Shown here one piece after another: positions 35,923-44,320 of a stretch of 64,000 nt of DNA (position 1 is its first letter; every line of letters starts with the position of its first letter). Where the stretch lies: assembly GCF_016793705.1 (NCBI RefSeq), contig NZ_JAEULO010000042.1:1-64000 (forward strand), written 5' to 3'. The notes beneath the pieces are model-generated. The model made no database searches, was not told the DNA's origin, and worked only from the letters and a program-made list of their open reading frames with translations. The position numbers were made by a program, and so were the translations under genes. The DNA is from Tabrizicola sp. (GTDB lineage Bacteria; Pseudomonadota; Alphaproteobacteria; Rhodobacterales; Rhodobacteraceae).

Positions 35923-35939
35923 CTGTCCACCGTGGACAG
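35923..35939. repeat. Palindrome CTGTCCACCGTGGACAG
   Basis: Perfect 8-bp arms around a single central C, 1 bp from the mtaB stop. It shares its 13-bp core with the site at 6929. It follows an AT-rich stretch (TTTAAAACAGAAATCAAAAA). It may help terminate transcription from either side. Confidence 0.5.
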
Positions 35940-35940
35940 A

Positions 35941-37203
35941 TCAGGCCAGCAGCCGCGCCCCGTCCTGGCCCGTGACCCGGACCTCCAGGATCGCCCCCTC
36001 CGGTTGGTCGGCACCGAAGGCCACCTCGGCGAACCCCTCGGTCCGTCCGACCCGGGCCCCCTCGGTCAGCACCCGGTGGACGCGCCCCACCTGCCCCGCC
36101 AGATGCTCGCCCAGCACCCGGTCGCCCAGCGTCCGCAACCGCGCCGCCCGCTCCTTGATCTCCGGCCCCCGGACCTGCGGCATCCGGGCGGCGGGTGTCC
36201 CCTTGCGGGGCGAGAAGGGAAAGACATGCAGGAAGGTCAGCCCGCAATCCGCCACCAGATCGAGGCTCCGCTGGAACATCGTCTCCGTCTCCGTCGGGAA
36301 GCCCGCGATGATGTCCGCCCCGAAGACCATCTCCGGCCGCGAGGCTTTCACCTCCCGGCAGAACCGGATCGCGTCGTCCCGCAGATGCCGCCGCTTCATC
36401 CGTTTCAGGATCAGGTCATCCCCCGCCTGCAAGGACAGGTGAAGGTGCGGCATCAGCCGCGCCTCGGTCGCGATCGCCTCGATCAGCGCCGGGTCCGCCT
36501 CGATGGAATCGATCGACGAAATCCGCAGGCGGGCCACCGAGGTCAGCTTCAATATCCGCCGTACCAGATCGCCCAGCCGCGGCTCCCCCGGCAGGTCCGC
36601 CCCCCAGGAAGTGAGGTCCACCCCGGTCAGCACCACCTCGTTGAAGCCGCGGTCCACCAGCCGGTTGATCTGCTCCACCACCACCCCCGCCGGGACCGAC
36701 CGCGAGTTGCCCCGACCAAAAGGGATGATACAGAAGGTGCAGCGGTGGTCGCAGCCGTTCTGGACCTGCACATAGGCCCGGTGCCGCCCGAAGCCGTCGA
36801 TCAGATGCCCCGCCGTCTCGCGCACCGACATGATGTCGTCGACCTGCACCCGCTCCGTCTCGCCGATCAGGTCTGGCGCCGCTATACCGCGCCAGGTCTC
36901 CGCCTGCATCTTCTCGTGGTTGCCGACGACCCGCGCCACTTCGGGCATCGCCGCGAAGGTCTCCGGCTCGATCTGCGCCGCGCAGCCGGTGACGATGATC
37001 GCAGCGTCGGGATGTTCCCGCGACAGCCTCCGGATCTCCTGCTTGGCTTTCCGCACCGCCTCGCCCGTCACCGCGCAGGTGTTGACGATCACCGCTTCCG
37101 ACAGGCCCGCAGCGGCGGCAAGCTCCTTCATCGCCTCGGTCTCGTAGGCGTTGAGCCGGCAGCCCAGCGTCGCGAAGACCGGGGGCTTCTGCGGGACGTT
37201 CAT
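35941..37203 (-). CDS. mtaB: tRNA t6A37 methylthiotransferase MtaB
   Basis: Adds a methylthio group to t6A at tRNA position 37 (ms2t6A). A 420-residue radical-SAM MTTase. The N-terminal UPF0004 domain has cluster cysteines Cys15 ([10 protein letters not shown]), Cys43 (NTCAVTG) and Cys74 (TGCAAQ). The radical-SAM motif [15 protein letters not shown] is at residues 151-165, and a TRAM domain ends the protein. The length and the LNAYE motif fit MtaB rather than MiaB. Its start overlaps the dapF stop by 4 bp (ATGA). Confidence 0.93.
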   Translation of the reverse strand: MNVPQKPPVFATLGCRLNAYETEAMKELAAAAGLSEAVIVNTCAVTGEAVRKAKQEIRRLSREHPDAAIIVTGCAAQIEPETFAAMPEVARVVGNHEKMQAETWRGIAAPDLIGETERVQVDDIMSVRETAGHLIDGFGRHRAYVQVQNGCDHRCTFCIIPFGRGNSRSVPAGVVVEQINRLVDRGFNEVVLTGVDLTSWGADLPGEPRLGDLVRRILKLTSVARLRISSIDSIEADPALIEAIATEARLMPHLHLSLQAGDDLILKRMKRRHLRDDAIRFCREVKASRPEMVFGADIIAGFPTETETMFQRSLDLVADCGLTFLHVFPFSPRKGTPAARMPQVRGPEIKERAARLRTLGDRVLGEHLAGQVGRVHRVLTEGARVGRTEGFAEVAFGADQPEGAILEVRVTGQDGARLLA

Positions 37204-38036
37204 CGCTGCGCCGCCACGTAATCGGCCGGCAGCACCCCGTCGAACACCCGCGCCACCGGGCCGGTCAGCCAGACGCCGTCGTCGCGCCAGTCGACCTCCA
37301 GCAGTCCGCCGTCCGCCTCAAGCGTCACGCGCGGACCGATCATCCCGCGCAGATGCCCCGCCACCGCCGTCGCGCAGGCGCCCGAACCGCAGGCGAGCGT
37401 GATCCCCGTCCCCCGCTCCCAGACCCGCATCCGCATCCGGCAGTGCGAGACCAGCGAGGCGAACTCCACGTTCGTGCGCTGCGGGAAGAGGGGGTCATGC
37501 TCGATCTTCGGGCCCAGCGTGGCAAGGTCCACAGCTTCCGCGTCCTGCACGAAATGGACGCAATGCGGGTTGCCCATCCCCACGGCCACCGGATCGCCCG
37601 GCAGCGGCAGGTGCAGATGGTCGACGTCCCGCACCAGCGGGATCGACTGCCAGTCCAGCTGCGGCTGGCCCATGTTGACCCAGACGCGGCCGTCCCCTCC
37701 CCGTTCCGCCCTGAGCCCGCCACGCGCCGTCACCAGCGAGACCCTTTCGGCCCCCAGATCGCGCATCATGTAGTCCGAGACGCAGCGGGTCGCATTCCCG
37801 CAGGCCCCCGCCTGGGAGCCGTCACTGTTCCAGAATACCAACCCGAAGTCGGCCCCTTCCGCATCGGTGATCTCGGCCAGCTGGTCGAAGCCCACTCCCC
37901 GGTTCCGGTCGCCCAGCGCCCGCGCGAGGCCAGCCGTCATCACCGCCCCGCGCCCGCGCGAGTCGATCACCACGAAGTCATTGCCCGCGCCGTGCATTTT
38001 CATGAACGGAAGGCCGGTCTTGGCCAGGGTATCCAT
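37200..38036 (-). CDS. dapF: Diaminopimelate epimerase
   Basis: Interconverts LL- and meso-diaminopimelate. A 278-residue two-domain epimerase with both catalytic cysteines: Cys79 in GACGNATRC and Cys216 in [27 protein letters not shown] is the usual N-terminal block. Three closely spaced ATG codons (38048, 38039, 38036) make the exact start uncertain; 38036 leaves the shortest leader. Forms a two-gene operon with mtaB and is divergent from tRNA-Lys. Confidence 0.95.
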   Translation of the reverse strand: MDTLAKTGLPFMKMHGAGNDFVVIDSRGRGAVMTAGLARALGDRNRGVGFDQLAEITDAEGADFGLVFWNSDGSQAGACGNATRCVSDYMMRDLGAERVSLVTARGGLRAERGGDGRVWVNMGQPQLDWQSIPLVRDVDHLHLPLPGDPVAVGMGNPHCVHFVQDAEAVDLATLGPKIEHDPLFPQRTNVEFASLVSHCRMRMRVWERGTGITLACGSGACATAVAGHLRGMIGPRVTLEADGGLLEVDWRDDGVWLTGPVARVFDGVLPADYVAAQR

Positions 38037-38093
38037 CATTCCGCGCATATACGCCCGGCGACCAAGATTCGCCAGAGCCGCACGATTTTGCCC

Positions 38094-38122
38094 TTGACCC
38101 CCGTCCCCGCCTTGCCTAATCA
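38094..38122 (+). promoter_or_regulatory. Sigma-70-type promoter of tRNA-Lys
   Basis: TTGACC (38094-38099) and TAATCA (38117-38122) separated by 17 bp, placing the transcription start 5-7 bp before the tRNA. It lies in the short gap upstream of divergent dapF. Confidence 0.65.
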
Positions 38123-38133
38123 GCCGCCTCGTG

Positions 38134-38209
38134 GGGCCGGTAGCTCAGTTGGTAGAGCAGCTGACTTTTAATCAGCGGGTCACAGGTTCGAATCCTGTCC
38201 GGCTCACCA
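38134..38209 (+). tRNA. tRNA-Lys (anticodon UUU)
   Basis: A 76-nt cloverleaf. The acceptor GGGCCGG pairs with CCGGCTC (one G-U pair), the discriminator is A and CCA is encoded. Anticodon stem CTGAC/ATCAG-type with the loop containing TTT; T-arm CAGGTTCGAATCCTG. A promoter precedes it and a hairpin terminator follows 10 bp later. Confidence 0.97.
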
Positions 38210-38219
38210 CCTACATCGG

Positions 38220-38247
38220 AAGGCCCGGTCCGCAAGGTCCGGGCCTT
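38220..38247 (+). terminator. Terminator of tRNA-Lys
   Basis: AAGGCCCGG and CCGGGCCTT form perfect 9-bp arms around a 10-nt loop, just downstream of the tRNA. It also lies beyond the 3' end of the convergent winged-helix gene and may serve both. Confidence 0.75.
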
Positions 38248-38254
38248 CCGCGTT

Positions 38255-38959
38255 TCAGATCATCTTGATCGTATCCTTGCCCACCGCCAGCATGTAGCCG
38301 CGCCGGGCGATGGTCTTGACCAGAAGCTCGCTGACCAGCTGGTTGCCCAGCGCGTCGCGCAGGCGTTTCACCCGGGTCGCCCCGGCGGCTTCGTCACAGT
38401 CGGCCTCGTTGCGGCCCGAGATCACCGCCTCGATCTGCGCGCCGGTCAGCACTTCGTCGTCCATCCGCGCCTCGGCGAGGACCGACAGGGTCTCCAGCGC
38501 TGCCTCGGTCAACTGGAACTCCAGGTCGTTGATGTAGACCGCCCGTGCCTCGCGGCTGATCATCAGGCTGGCCACCTGGATGCCCGATCGCTGGATCGCG
38601 GAAATCCGGCGGTTCAGCGCGATGATCATCACCAGGAAGACCAGCGCGGCCACCAGCAATGCCGTGGAGAACAGCAGCAGCACGAAGATCACGCTGCGGT
38701 AGCTGGCCAGCACCTCCGAGAACGAAGTGCCCGACTGCGCCAGGATTTCCAGGAGCTTGATCTCGGCCAGTGTGTTCAGGTCGTCGTTCTCGACGAACAA
38801 CCGCTCCACGCGCGCGTTGAAGGCGTTCGCATCGGGCAGGTTCAGGAACAGGAACAACGCCGCAGCCAGAAGGATGAGGACGATAGCAGCAATTCCGAAG
38901 GCGACGACGCGGTTGCCGGCCTTGAGGCTTTCAGTAACGGAGGAAGTAGTCTCCGGCAC
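38255..38959 (-). CDS. Membrane-bound winged-helix regulator: two TM helices then C-terminal OmpR-type DNA-binding domain
   Basis: A 234-residue protein. One membrane helix at about 18-39, a roughly 50-residue acidic periplasmic segment, a second helix at about 90-114, then a basic cytoplasmic linker (NRRISAIQR). The last 95 residues have an OmpR/PhoB winged-helix pattern: FQLTEAALETLSVLAEA, GATRVKRLRDALG (recognition helix region) and LVKTIARRGYML. GTG at 38959 follows AAAGGA with 6-nt spacing and is preferred over a TTG at 38977 with poor spacing. The topology is opposite to ToxR/CadC, where the DNA-binding domain is N-terminal. It overlaps the upstream small secreted gene by 29 bp. Confidence 0.75.
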   Translation of the reverse strand: MPETTSSVTESLKAGNRVVAFGIAAIVLILLAAALFLFLNLPDANAFNARVERLFVENDDLNTLAEIKLLEILAQSGTSFSEVLASYRSVIFVLLLFSTALLVAALVFLVMIIALNRRISAIQRSGIQVASLMISREARAVYINDLEFQLTEAALETLSVLAEARMDDEVLTGAQIEAVISGRNEADCDEAAGATRVKRLRDALGNQLVSELLVKTIARRGYMLAVGKDTIKMI

Positions 38960-39215
38960 TCGCTTTCCTTTCTGCAAGACCTTCCGGCCCGAATGTGGAC
39001 AGAACGTTCAGAAGCGTCCAGCCATCGGCGGCAAGTCTCGGCGCCAGTTCGCCTTCGGCCGCGCCGGGCGAGCAGTTGGCATCCGAAACCTGCGCGACAC
39101 CGTAGTGCAGTTGCAGCGGCTCGTCACGCTTGGCCTTGTAGTCTGCGTAACACTCCGCCGCTGCCGGTCCGGCCAGGACCAGCGCGAGGGCGGCGAGGGT
39201 GATCAGTCGTTTCAT
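38931..39215 (-). CDS. Small secreted protein paired with the membrane regulator
   Basis: A 94-residue protein with a clear signal peptide (MKRLITLAALALVLAGPAAA, cleaved before ECYADY). The mature 74 residues contain two cysteines (ECYAD and DANCSPG) that could form a disulfide, and end AGDYFLRY. No known domain. The ATG at 39215 is used because it gives the signal peptide; the frame is open further. Its last 29 bp overlap the start of the membrane winged-helix gene, so the two are probably co-translated. It could be a periplasmic ligand or sensor partner; this is inference. Confidence 0.65.
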   Translation of the reverse strand: MKRLITLAALALVLAGPAAAECYADYKAKRDEPLQLHYGVAQVSDANCSPGAAEGELAPRLAADGWTLLNVLSTFGPEGLAERKASAGDYFLRY

Positions 39216-39306
39216 TTTCCTGGCTCCGGCAAGGAGGCTGCTCGATTGCCGACGGAGAATGCGCGGGGCTGCGTTGTTATTCAATATCACGCGAAATTTC
39301 GGCGCA

Positions 39307-39323
39307 TTGCTATCGAATAGCAA
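39307..39323. promoter_or_regulatory. Inverted repeat TTGCTATCGAATAGCAA in a divergent promoter region
   Basis: Perfect 7-bp arms around a CGA centre, in a 247-bp AT-enriched gap between the small secreted gene (minus) and the 155-residue exported protein (plus). A related half-site pattern (GCTGCTATGGCCTAGCGAC) follows. Plausible operator for the adjacent membrane regulator. Confidence 0.45.
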
Positions 39324-39462
39324 GTCGGATTCGCCGCGCTGCTATGGCCTAGCGACCCGGCGATATTGCTTACGCCGGAAGCGGGGGGCGAGGGTTGGCC
39401 ATCGGGTCCGACGGCCACCGGCGGCGGACCTTCCAGCCAGAAGCCCGCAGCAGGAGGCCACC

Positions 39463-39930
39463 ATGTCCGTCACATTCAGAAGCAAGCCCTACCGCATCAT
39501 CGGTCACGGGATCGGCGAGACCACTCTCTCCGGTCGACGGCTCGCTGCCATGATCACCGGAGGTGCGGCGGCGCTGGCCCTGGTGCTGGCGACGGCGATC
39601 CCGGCCAGGGCCGAGACGAACGACCTGACCAAGGCGCTGATCGCGGCGCTGGTGGTCGGCGCCATCGCGCATGAGCTGAAGGACAAGGACAAGCCCGCGC
39701 CGCTGCCCGAGCCGGTGAAGACCAAGCGCGTACCTGCCGTCTGCGCGATTTCCATCGACGGAGCAGAGCGGTCGGTGACGCTGTTTCCCGAAAGCTGCCT
39801 GCGCAAGGAGGGCTTCGATTACCGCCTGCCGCGCTATTGCGCCAACAGCGCAACGATCTTCGGCAAGCGCGACCGGGTCTATTCGGCGCAATGCCTGCGC
39901 GAGGCGGGCTTCCGGGTTCCGGGACGCTGA
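39463..39930 (+). CDS. Exported or membrane-anchored hypothetical protein with four cysteines
   Basis: A 155-residue protein. A cytoplasmic N-terminus of about 28 residues (RSKPYRIIGHGIGETTLSGRR) precedes a hydrophobic segment (LAAMITGGAAALALVLATAIPARA), probably a signal peptide with a long n-region. The mature part has a short helix (LTKALIAALVVGAIAHEL) and a C-terminal domain with four cysteines (VCAISI, ESCLRKEGF, RYCANS, AQCLREAGF) in two similar C-x-REGF-like blocks. GGAGG lies upstream of the ATG. Divergent from the small secreted gene. Function unknown. Confidence 0.7.
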   Translation: MSVTFRSKPYRIIGHGIGETTLSGRRLAAMITGGAAALALVLATAIPARAETNDLTKALIAALVVGAIAHELKDKDKPAPLPEPVKTKRVPAVCAISIDGAERSVTLFPESCLRKEGFDYRLPRYCANSATIFGKRDRVYSAQCLREAGFRVPGR

Positions 39931-40069
39931 CGCAGCACCCATCAATCGGGCCGCCGAGGCGGTCTGGACCGAAGCGGGACGGCCCTTGCCCCGCTTCCTG
40001 CTGGGGGCGGGAGGGTGAGCAGCTCCCGCCCCCTTTTTCTGCGCTGCGTTCCGCGCTACTCCGGGATGC

Positions 40070-40702
40070 ATGGATAACGTCCTCCCCGACTTCACGCATG
40101 AAATGGCGGCCCGCGCGCGCGGCGCGCTCTCGGTCGTGGGGGTGGACGAGGTGGGGCGCGGACCCCTGGCTGGTCCCGTCACCGCCTGCGCCGTGCGGCT
40201 CGACCCCGACCGGGTGCCGAAGGGCCTGCGCGATTCCAAGATGCTGACGGCAGCGCGGCGCGAGGAGTTGTATCTGGAGATCGTCGAGGTGGCCGAGGTT
40301 TCGGTCGCCCATGCCAGCGTCGAGGAGATCGACAGCCTGAACATCCTGCGCGCCAGCCATCTGGCGATGGAGCGCGCGGTGGCGGGCCTGAAGGCCGATC
40401 ATGCGCTGATCGACGGCAACCTGATCCCGCGCGGACTGGGCTGCGGGGCGACGGCGATCATCCGGGGCGATGCGCTCTGCCTGTCGATTGCGGCGGCCTC
40501 GATCGTGGCCAAGGTCACGCGCGACCGGATCATGGTGGATTTGGCGCAACAGCACCCCGGCTATGGCTGGGAAGCCAACGCCGGATACCCGACTCGGGCG
40601 CATCTGGAGGCGTTGCAAAATCTAGGCGTGACCCCTTGGCATAGGCGTTCATTCAAGCCGGTCCACAACATATTGTATCAAGTGATTTCTGTAAGCTCTT
40701 GA
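40070..40702 (+). CDS. rnhB: Ribonuclease HII
   Basis: Cleaves the RNA strand of RNA-DNA hybrids and removes single ribonucleotides from DNA. A 210-residue enzyme. [14 protein letters not shown] carries the first catalytic acidic residues (Asp26, Glu27); later acidic residues lie in ADHALIDGN and the [21 protein letters not shown] block is typical. The end ([13 protein letters not shown]) is slightly unusual. It is 90 bp upstream of ccrM, and the first GANTC site of the ccrM leader overlaps its stop codon. Confidence 0.94.
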   Translation: MDNVLPDFTHEMAARARGALSVVGVDEVGRGPLAGPVTACAVRLDPDRVPKGLRDSKMLTAARREELYLEIVEVAEVSVAHASVEEIDSLNILRASHLAMERAVAGLKADHALIDGNLIPRGLGCGATAIIRGDALCLSIAAASIVAKVTRDRIMVDLAQQHPGYGWEANAGYPTRAHLEALQNLGVTPWHRRSFKPVHNILYQVISVSS

Positions 40703-40746
40703 TTCAAAAAAGAATTTGACGGCGAATCGCCACTGACTCATGATTC
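40701..40746. promoter_or_regulatory. Cluster of four GANTC sites upstream of ccrM
   Basis: GATTC at 40701, GAATC at 40724, GACTC at 40735 and GATTC at 40742: four CcrM methylation targets in 46 bp, in a locally AT-rich leader ending 45 bp before the ccrM start. In Caulobacter, the methylation state of GANTC sites controls ccrM transcription; the same is inferred here. Confidence 0.7.
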
Positions 40747-40770
40747 CTGACAACGACGGCACGACAATGA

Positions 40771-41913
<1,143 letters not shown>

Positions 41914-41958
41914 CATTGGAACACGCCTGTCCCCCGGACCGCCTGGGGGACACCTTTA

Positions 41959-41988
41959 CCCCGCCGAGATGTCTCGGCGGGGTTTTTT
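41959..41988 (+). terminator. Rho-independent terminator of ccrM
   Basis: CCCCGCCGAGA and TCTCGGCGGGG form perfect 11-bp arms around a TG loop, followed by TTTTTT. Just upstream, 41929-41951 holds a second hairpin (GTCCCCC...GGGGGAC). This is the clearest intrinsic terminator in the window. Confidence 0.92.
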
Positions 41989-42060
41989 CCTGTCCTGAAG
42001 CTTGGGCAGGCATGGGCCAGCGCTTCCCTAACCGGGGTCGATCCTGATACTGCGGCGGGC

Positions 42061-42699
42061 ATGGTCTTTCGACGGCGAACCCCCCTTACCCTGCCGCAGA
42101 AGCTGCGCGCCCTGGTGCTGCCGCCCGGGGGCTGGAGCCGCGCGCTCAGCTATCTGCGGCTGCGACTGACGCGGATTTCCGACCAGCCGCATCGGGTGGC
42201 GCGTGGCATTGCCTGCGGGGTCTTCGTCGGATGCACCCCCCTTTTCGGGCTGCACCTGCCGCTCGCCGCCACCCTGGCCTGGGCCTTTCGCGGCAATGTC
42301 GTCGCGGCGCTGATCGGGACGGCTGCGGGCAATCCCGTCACCATCCCGCTTCTCGCCGTCCTGTCGCTGGACCTGGGCCGGGCGATCCTGGGCGACGGGC
42401 TTTCGCTGCCCTTCGGCGAGATCATGACCGCCTTCGGCCAGGCCGGGGACGAGATCACCCGCAATATAAAGGCGGTTTTCACTCCCGCCGTCGCGCATTG
42501 GGACAAGCTGGACCAGTTCGGGCACGAGGTCTTCCTGCCCTATCTGGTCGGCAGCATCGGACCGGCCTTGCTTGCCGCCGTCCTTGCCTACTGGCTGAGC
42601 CTGCCGATGATCGAAGCCTATCACAGCCTGCGGGCACGACAGCGCGCGGCGCGGCTGGCCCGCCGTGACGCCGCCGCAAGCGGGACCAAGGAGGATTGA
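42061..42699 (+). CDS. DUF2062 membrane protein
   Basis: A 212-residue protein with a basic cytoplasmic N-terminus and three to four hydrophobic segments. The DUF2062 hallmarks are HRVARGIACGVFVGCTPLFGLHLPLA and RGNVVAALIGTAAGNPVTIPLL. Function unknown; it is one of the common small membrane proteins of proteobacteria. It follows the ccrM terminator and is separated by a single base from the TPP-enzyme gene, so the two are probably one transcript. Confidence 0.85.
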   Translation: MVFRRRTPLTLPQKLRALVLPPGGWSRALSYLRLRLTRISDQPHRVARGIACGVFVGCTPLFGLHLPLAATLAWAFRGNVVAALIGTAAGNPVTIPLLAVLSLDLGRAILGDGLSLPFGEIMTAFGQAGDEITRNIKAVFTPAVAHWDKLDQFGHEVFLPYLVGSIGPALLAAVLAYWLSLPMIEAYHSLRARQRAARLARRDAAASGTKED

Positions 42700-42700
42700 A

Positions 42701-44245
42701 ATGAACGGTGCGGAAACCCTGGTGCAGACCCTGCTGGCCTCCGGCGTGAAGGTCTGCTTCGCCAACCCCGGCACATCGGAGATGCATTTCGTCGCCGCAC
42801 TCGACCGCCACCCGGAACTGCGCTGCATCCTCTGCCTCTTCGAGGGCGGCGTCTCGGGCGCGGCGGATGGCTATTACCGGATGAAAGGCGAGGTGGCGGC
42901 GACGCTGCTGCACCTTGCCCCCGGCTTCGGCAATGCCTTTGCCAACCTGCACAATGCCCGCAAGGCGCAGAGCGGGGTTCTGAACATCATGGGCGACCAC
43001 GCGGATTACCATCTGCGCTTCGAGGCACCGCTCAAGGGCGACACGGTGGGGGTGGCGCGGGCCGTCTCGCACTGGACGCGGGTCTGCGCTTCGGCAGATA
43101 AGGTCGCGGGCGACGCCGCCGAGGCCGTGCAGGCGGCGCGGGCCGGGGGCGGCCAGATCGCCACGCTGATCCTGCCCGCCAACACGGCGTGGGAAGAGGC
43201 GCCGGGCGCTGCCGTCGCGCCGCCACCTCCGGCGCTCCGTCGTCCGTCCCGAGACGAAATCGCGGCGGCCGCCCGCGCCCTGCGCCAGCCGGGGGCGATC
43301 CTGATGATCGACGGCCCGGCGCTCTACACCGACCTCGGGCTTTCCGCGAAGCGCCTGACCAAGGCTTGCGGCGCGCGGCTGATGCAGCCTTTCTTCGCCG
43401 CCCGCTTCCGGCGCGGGGCGGGGGCGGTGAAGATGGAGCGGATGGCCTACCGCCTGCCGGACAACCAGGCGCTGCTGGCCGGGGCGCCGGCACTGGTACT
43501 CTGCGGCACGGCGCGGCCTGCCGGGTTCTTCGCCTACCCCGGCCTGCCTTCCACGCCGGACGACCCGGACACCCGGCTGATCGAATTGTGCAGCCGCGAA
43601 ATGGACATCGCATGGTGTTTGCAAGCGCTGGCGGAGGAACTGGGGGAAGCGGAACTTGGACCGGAGGATTTCGTGCCGCTGGATCGGCCCGCCATGCCGG
43701 AGGGGCCGCTGACGCTGCCGAAGCTGGGCGAGGCGATTGCGGCGCTGATGCCGGAGGATACGGTGCTGGTGGACGAGGGGATCACCGCCTCGGCGCATCT
43801 CGCGCCCGCGCTGCGGCGGGGGCCGGGGCATGACGTGCTGACCATCACCGGCGGCTCCATCGGCTTTGGCCTGCCCTGCGCGACGGGGGCGGCGGTGGCC
43901 TGCCCGGACCGCAAGGTGGTGGTGCTGGAGGGCGACGGATCGGGGATGTACACGCTGCAATCGCTGTGGACCATGGCGCGGGAGCGGCTGGATGTGACCA
44001 CGGTGGTCTTCGCCAACCGGGGCTACCAGATCCTGCGCGAGGAGCTGGCGGCAATGGGGGTGAACGAGGTCGGGCGCAACGCAGCGCGGATGTTCGACGT
44101 GGAGGGGCCGGTGCTGGACTGGGTGGCCTTGGCGCAGGGCCATGGCGTGCAGGCAGTAAGGGTCAGCGACATGGCCGGGTTCAACGCGGCCTTTGCCGAG
44201 GCGATGGGGCAGAAGGGTCCGCGGCTGATCGAGGTGGTGTGCTGA
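42701..44245 (+). CDS. Thiamine-diphosphate enzyme annotated-type 'acetolactate synthase large subunit' (IlvB-like)
   Basis: A 514-residue TPP-dependent enzyme with three domains. The catalytic glutamate is Glu48 in LFEGGVSGAADGYYR; the TPP/Mg motif is EGDGSGMYTLQSLW followed by FANRGYQILREEL. Relatives include acetolactate synthase, benzoylformate decarboxylase and sulfopyruvate or oxalyl-CoA decarboxylases. The absence of an ilvN regulatory subunit next to it argues against the biosynthetic enzyme. The start at 42701 follows GGAGG. Substrate cannot be inferred. Confidence 0.8.
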   Translation: MNGAETLVQTLLASGVKVCFANPGTSEMHFVAALDRHPELRCILCLFEGGVSGAADGYYRMKGEVAATLLHLAPGFGNAFANLHNARKAQSGVLNIMGDHADYHLRFEAPLKGDTVGVARAVSHWTRVCASADKVAGDAAEAVQAARAGGGQIATLILPANTAWEEAPGAAVAPPPPALRRPSRDEIAAAARALRQPGAILMIDGPALYTDLGLSAKRLTKACGARLMQPFFAARFRRGAGAVKMERMAYRLPDNQALLAGAPALVLCGTARPAGFFAYPGLPSTPDDPDTRLIELCSREMDIAWCLQALAEELGEAELGPEDFVPLDRPAMPEGPLTLPKLGEAIAALMPEDTVLVDEGITASAHLAPALRRGPGHDVLTITGGSIGFGLPCATGAAVACPDRKVVVLEGDGSGMYTLQSLWTMARERLDVTTVVFANRGYQILREELAAMGVNEVGRNAARMFDVEGPVLDWVALAQGHGVQAVRVSDMAGFNAAFAEAMGQKGPRLIEVVC

Positions 44246-44261
44246 ACGGTTGATCCGGGGA

Positions 44262-44310
44262 CAAAATCCTTGAGCAAGGATTTTGGCAAATTTCTTGCTC
44301 AAGAAATTTG
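44262..44310. repeat. Two tandem 24-bp perfect palindromes
   Basis: CAAAATCCTTG-AG-CAAGGATTTTG (44262-44285) is followed after one base by CAAATTTCTTG-CT-CAAGAAATTTG (44287-44310). Each has 11-bp perfect arms and a 2-nt centre. They occupy the convergent gap between the TPP enzyme and the AlkB-like gene and probably terminate both transcripts. A related pair is inside the transglycosylase gene at 8155. Confidence 0.8.
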
Positions 44311-44320
44311 AGAGTCGGAA

